Origin: Streptomyces sp. NBC_00289
GTDB taxonomy: Bacteria; Actinomycetota; Actinomycetes; Streptomycetales; Streptomycetaceae
Reading direction: 5' to 3'
Length of the DNA stretch: 64,000 bases
Assembly: GCF_041435115.1 (NCBI RefSeq)
Contig: NZ_CP108046.1
Coordinates: forward strand, 5,084,001-5,148,000
The position numbers and the translations under genes are program-made. Shown one piece after another: positions 60,923 through 64,000 of the stretch (its first letter is position 1; the number at the start of each line of letters is the position of its first letter). Under the pieces are notes generated by a model. It was given only the letters and a program-made list of their open reading frames with translations, was not told the origin of the DNA and searched no databases.

Positions 60923-61110
60923 GCCGGCGGCCCGGTCGCCGAAGGGGGTTCGGCGGCCGGGCCGACGTCAACGGCGGCACGCGGGATGTCCGTCGTCGTG
61001 CGGGACACGCGGGGGTGTGTCTCACACGAGATGTGGCGCGTGGAGGGTCGTATCGCTCGTCCGGGGGGAAGCAAGGGGGGTAACCGAAGGGGGAGGGGCG
61101 GCGCACATTC

Positions 61111-62784
61111 ATGGGTGAGGTCTTTGCCGGCCGGTACGAACTGGCCGACCCGATCGGACGTGGCGGAGTCGGCGCCGTATGGCGCGCCTGGGACCACCGG
61201 CGCCGCCGCTATGTGGCGGCCAAGGTTCTCCAACAGAGCGACGCCCACTCGCTGTTGCGTTTCGTTCGTGAGCAGGCGCTGCGGATCGATCACCCCCATG
61301 TTCTCGCGCCCGCCAGCTGGGCCGCCGACGACGACAAGGTCCTGTTCACCATGGATCTGGTCGGTGGCGGTTCGCTGGTCCACCTGATCGGGGACTACGG
61401 TCCCCTCCCCCCGGCCTTCGTGTGCACGCTGCTCGACCAACTCCTTGCGGGGCTAGGCGCGGTGCACGCGGAAGGTGTCGTGCACCGTGACATCAAGCCC
61501 GCCAACGTGTTGCTGGAAGCCACCGGTACGGGCCGGCCGCGGCTGCGGCTGTCCGACTTCGGCATCGCGATGCGGCTGGGCGAGCCCCGCCTGACGGAGA
61601 CCAACCTCGTGGTGGGCACGCCGGGATACCTGGCGCCCGAGCAGATGATGGGCGCGGAACCGGACTTCCCTGCCGACCTGTTCGCGGTGGGACTGGTGGC
61701 CCTGTATCTGCTGGAGGGGGCCAAGCCCGACGCCAAGGCGATCATCCAGTACTTCGCGACGCACGGGACTCCGAGCGCGCCCAAGGGCATTCCCGAGCCG
61801 CTGTGGCAGGTTGTGGCGTCGCTGCTGCAGCCGGATCCCCAGGCGCGGTTCCGCACCGCCACAGGAGCGCGCAAAGCGCTCGCCTCGGCGGTCGAGCTCC
61901 TGCCCGAGACCGGCCCGGACGACGAGCTGATCGAGATCTTCGACCAACTCGGCCCGCTTCCCGCAGGGTTCGGCTCGAACGGGCCGCTCAGGCCTGCGAG
62001 CGGGGTGAGGGTGGGGCCGGGTGCGGGTGGTGCCGATGGTGCCGGGCACGGTACAGATGAGAACACCGGCACGGCGATGCCCGGGCCCGGCACCGGCTTC
62101 GCACCGCCCGACGCGCGCACCGGTTCCGCCCGGTCCGGCTCGGGCACGGGTTCCGTATCGTCCGGCTCGGGCGCAGGTGTCGTATCGCAGGATCCTCGTC
62201 GGAATGCCGGTCCGCAGTCCGCGCCGGACGAGACCCCGACGCCTACACCGCCCGCCCATGCCCCTGCCGTGCCCCCGGCGGGGGACGCCCACGCGGAGTC
62301 GGCCACTCCCGCTCAGCCGGTCACCATGTCGGACACCGGCAGTTTTCATCTGCCGCCTCCTCAGGCGACCGTCTCCTCTCCTCTTGGGTCCGCCGCACAG
62401 ACGCCTCACGCAATCCCACAGGCACAGGCCCAGGCACAGCCGCAGACCCCCGCACAGCACGAGGGCGCTGAGCACCACTTCGGCTACGTCTCCCCCGACG
62501 ACCCCACGCATGTGCTGCCCTCCCCTCCGCCTCACGCTCCACGTCCTCTGGTGCCGGCACCGGCACCCGACCGACGCGGTGACGCCTCTACTGCTTCGTA
62601 CACCGCTCAGGTCCCGAAGGTTCCGCCTTTCACGCAAGGACATGCGCAGCCGCGCCACCGCGCCGGCCGCCGGGCCCGCCGCGTAGCGCCCCGTCCCGGA
62701 CCGCCCGCCAAGATCGCGGTCCCCCTGCTGCTGCTCGCGCTGGCCTGCTACGCCGTGGGTTTCTGGGCCCTGGCCCGCGTCTGA
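61111..62784 (+). CDS. Ser/Thr protein kinase with C-terminal helix, 557 aa
   Basis: Kinase domain at about 8-270: IGRGGVGAVWRAWD, YVAAKVLQQ, HRDIKPANVLL, SDFGIAMRL, GTPGYLAPEQ. The Gly loop has V in place of the usual M (GGVGAV). The region 290-520 is low complexity (Gly/Ser/Pro/His). A single helix lies at the very C-terminus (KIAVPLLLLALACYAVGFWAL), so unlike PknB there is no ectodomain: it is a tail-anchored kinase. ATG 61111 follows GGGGGAGGGG. Confidence 0.85.
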   Translation: MGEVFAGRYELADPIGRGGVGAVWRAWDHRRRRYVAAKVLQQSDAHSLLRFVREQALRIDHPHVLAPASWAADDDKVLFTMDLVGGGSLVHLIGDYGPLPPAFVCTLLDQLLAGLGAVHAEGVVHRDIKPANVLLEATGTGRPRLRLSDFGIAMRLGEPRLTETNLVVGTPGYLAPEQMMGAEPDFPADLFAVGLVALYLLEGAKPDAKAIIQYFATHGTPSAPKGIPEPLWQVVASLLQPDPQARFRTATGARKALASAVELLPETGPDDELIEIFDQLGPLPAGFGSNGPLRPASGVRVGPGAGGADGAGHGTDENTGTAMPGPGTGFAPPDARTGSARSGSGTGSVSSGSGAGVVSQDPRRNAGPQSAPDETPTPTPPAHAPAVPPAGDAHAESATPAQPVTMSDTGSFHLPPPQATVSSPLGSAAQTPHAIPQAQAQAQPQTPAQHEGAEHHFGYVSPDDPTHVLPSPPPHAPRPLVPAPAPDRRGDASTASYTAQVPKVPPFTQGHAQPRHRAGRRARRVAPRPGPPAKIAVPLLLLALACYAVGFWALARV

Positions 62785-62927
62785 GGCAGGGTCCGGGCAG
62801 CGCCACGGCTCACCCTGTCCGGCAACGGCGAAGCCTCGCCCTGGGTCCGCGTGACCGCTGCGGTCCTCCGAGCCGGGCGGCGCGCTCGTCGGCGCCTACC
62901 GTGCGCCGTCTTGACCGCTCCGGCCCT

Positions 62928-64000
62928 CTACCGCCCGTCGGCTCTCCGTCGTGCCAGCGCCGTCCACGCGCCGAGCGCCACGAGCAGCACGGTGCCCGCC
63001 CCGATGCCACCGGCGGCGACAAGTCTCATCGTGGCGTTCCCGTCCGCGGCGGCTCCGCCCGGGGAAGCCGCCTGCCCGTCCGGTCCCGAGCCGCCGAAGA
63101 TCCCTTCCGGTTCGGACGGCTCCGCGTAGTCGGGACCGCTCCCCGCTTCGCCTTTCACCCGCAGGCGCAGGGTCAGCCCGACGGGTCCGTCGCCGAACCG
63201 GTCGGCGACCTGCGCGGCCAGGTTCACGACGAGGTAGTACGAGCCGGCGAACCGCGTGGTGCTCACGCGTTTGGCCACGGCATAGCGATTGGGGTACGCG
63301 ACCGGCGGGAGCGGCTCGAGGGTGGCCGACTTCTGGCTGCCGTCGTAGGTGACGCCGGTGTACTCGATCTCGCTGCGCACAGGGTTGTGGAGCGACAGGT
63401 TGAGGGCGCCGGGCACGAAGCCGCTGCCACCGCTGGAGTTGCCCAGCTCGGCGGCGGCGTACAGCTGCCGCCCCCAGCCGAGCGGCACCTTGTAGAAGAG
63501 GGTCTGTCCGGGGCGGATGTCGTCACGCCACACCCCCTGCTTCAGCGGCGTGGCCGAGGCGAAGCCCAAGCCGCCCCGGCATCGCTCCGCCTCACCCTGG
63601 ATCGGCTCCGCCGAAGCCGAGTTCCAGGCCTCGGGAGCGCTTGTCGCACCGGTCTGCCGCAGGCGTGGCTCCAGCACGGGGGAGAGTTCGAGGTCCCAGG
63701 TGTCCGGCGAGGAGCTCGTGCCGACGATGCGCTCGACGACCAGGTAGTACGTGCCGCCGGCCTGGCACAGGACCCGCGTCGGCTTGGCCTCGCGCGTGCC
63801 GACGGCGGTGACGGGGTGCGGGCTGCGACTCGCGCCGATGGTGGCGCTGTCGAAGGAGCAGGAGTTGCCGTTGGCGTCCTGGACCGACACGCGGATGCCG
63901 TCGCCCGCGGTGACCGTCGTGTCCGTTCCGGGGACGGCGGTGGCGGAGACGTAGGCGTTCGACCTGGCGTCGAGTTCGAGGCGGTAGTAGACCTTGCCGG
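62928..64000 (-). CDS. Secreted membrane-anchored protein, C-terminal 357 codons, start beyond the window
   Basis: The frame stays open to the window edge, so the N-terminus is missing. Two similar beta-rich units are seen: VYYRLELDARSNAYVSATAV with VTAGDGIRVSVQDANG, then LFYKVPLGWGRQLYAAAEL with LSLHNPVRSEIEYTG. Each has a TYYLVV or SYYLVV strand, so the two units look like duplicates. The C-terminus is a helix (LVAAGGIGAGTVLLVALGAW) plus Arg. It resembles extracytoplasmic domains of streptomycete proteins of unknown role. Confidence 0.7.
   Translation of the reverse strand, partial: GKVYYRLELDARSNAYVSATAVPGTDTTVTAGDGIRVSVQDANGNSCSFDSATIGASRSPHPVTAVGTREAKPTRVLCQAGGTYYLVVERIVGTSSSPDTWDLELSPVLEPRLRQTGATSAPEAWNSASAEPIQGEAERCRGGLGFASATPLKQGVWRDDIRPGQTLFYKVPLGWGRQLYAAAELGNSSGGSGFVPGALNLSLHNPVRSEIEYTGVTYDGSQKSATLEPLPPVAYPNRYAVAKRVSTTRFAGSYYLVVNLAAQVADRFGDGPVGLTLRLRVKGEAGSGPDYAEPSEPEGIFGGSGPDGQAASPGGAAADGNATMRLVAAGGIGAGTVLLVALGAWTALARRRADGR

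Overview
The window is high-GC actinobacterial DNA. Gene content and order point to a Streptomyces chromosome core region close to oriC, and from memory it follows the order of S. coelicolor SCO3811 to about SCO3861 with local differences. Supporting signs are dense GC-rich genes with ATGA/GTGA overlaps, GTG and TTG starts, the fhaA-fhaB-PP2C-rodA-pbpA-pknB morphogenesis operon, class E sortases, CrgA and Bpa. There are three ParB-binding (parS) 16-mers and scattered DnaA boxes, as expected on an oriC-proximal arm. No integrase, transposase or CRISPR array was seen.

Layout. 1-4.7 kb: end of a maleylpyruvate-isomerase-like gene, a GntR-MFS pair, a K15-type DD-transpeptidase and a Bro-N regulator. 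4.7-8.3 kb: first branched-chain alpha-ketoacid dehydrogenase (BCKDH) operon. 8.8-18.5 kb: an APH-like kinase, two divergent Ser/Thr kinases, the proteasome activator Bpa, a tandem-repeat spacer, a quinone oxidoreductase and a DrrAB-type ABC exporter. 18.6-26.5 kb: a K+ channel, MoeA, MobA and the second BCKDH operon, all on the minus strand and possibly one transcript, with a divergent Lrp regulator. 26.6-37.4 kb: phenylacetate catabolism (TetR/PaaR-like, PaaH-like, PaaN, PaaABCDE), interrupted by an rRNA/tRNA methylase, an HTTM protein and a DUF5819 protein. 37.7-42.1 kb: acyl-CoA dehydrogenase, rhodanese, J-domain protein, DUF2252. 42.3 kb: tRNA-Leu(CAG). 42.9-51.0 kb: FHA/phosphatase/RodA/PBP/PknB operon. 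51.1-52.2 kb: an antirepressor-like protein fused to an Mrr-type nuclease. 52.2-56.4 kb: operon with three class E sortases, TrpG/PabA, a small membrane protein and a DUF881 protein. 56.5-64 kb: CrgA, rhomboid, cyclophilin, DUF5324, tRNA-Ala(UGC), an HTH regulator with its own palindrome, another Ser/Thr kinase and the end of a secreted membrane-anchored protein.

How the genes work together. Two BCKDH sets supply branched acyl-CoA starters for fatty acids and polyketides. The paa genes feed phenylacetyl-CoA into ring oxidation and share a 14-bp operator ACCGNNCGNNCGGT at paaH/paaN and paaA; a near-match lies at the second bkd promoter. The 42.9-56.8 kb block ties Ser/Thr phosphorylation (PknB, PP2C, FHA readers) to peptidoglycan synthesis, sortase anchoring and septation. 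The most unusual items are the antirepressor-Mrr fusion, the parS and DnaA-box placements, the shared operators and the KstR-like site before the acyl-CoA dehydrogenase.
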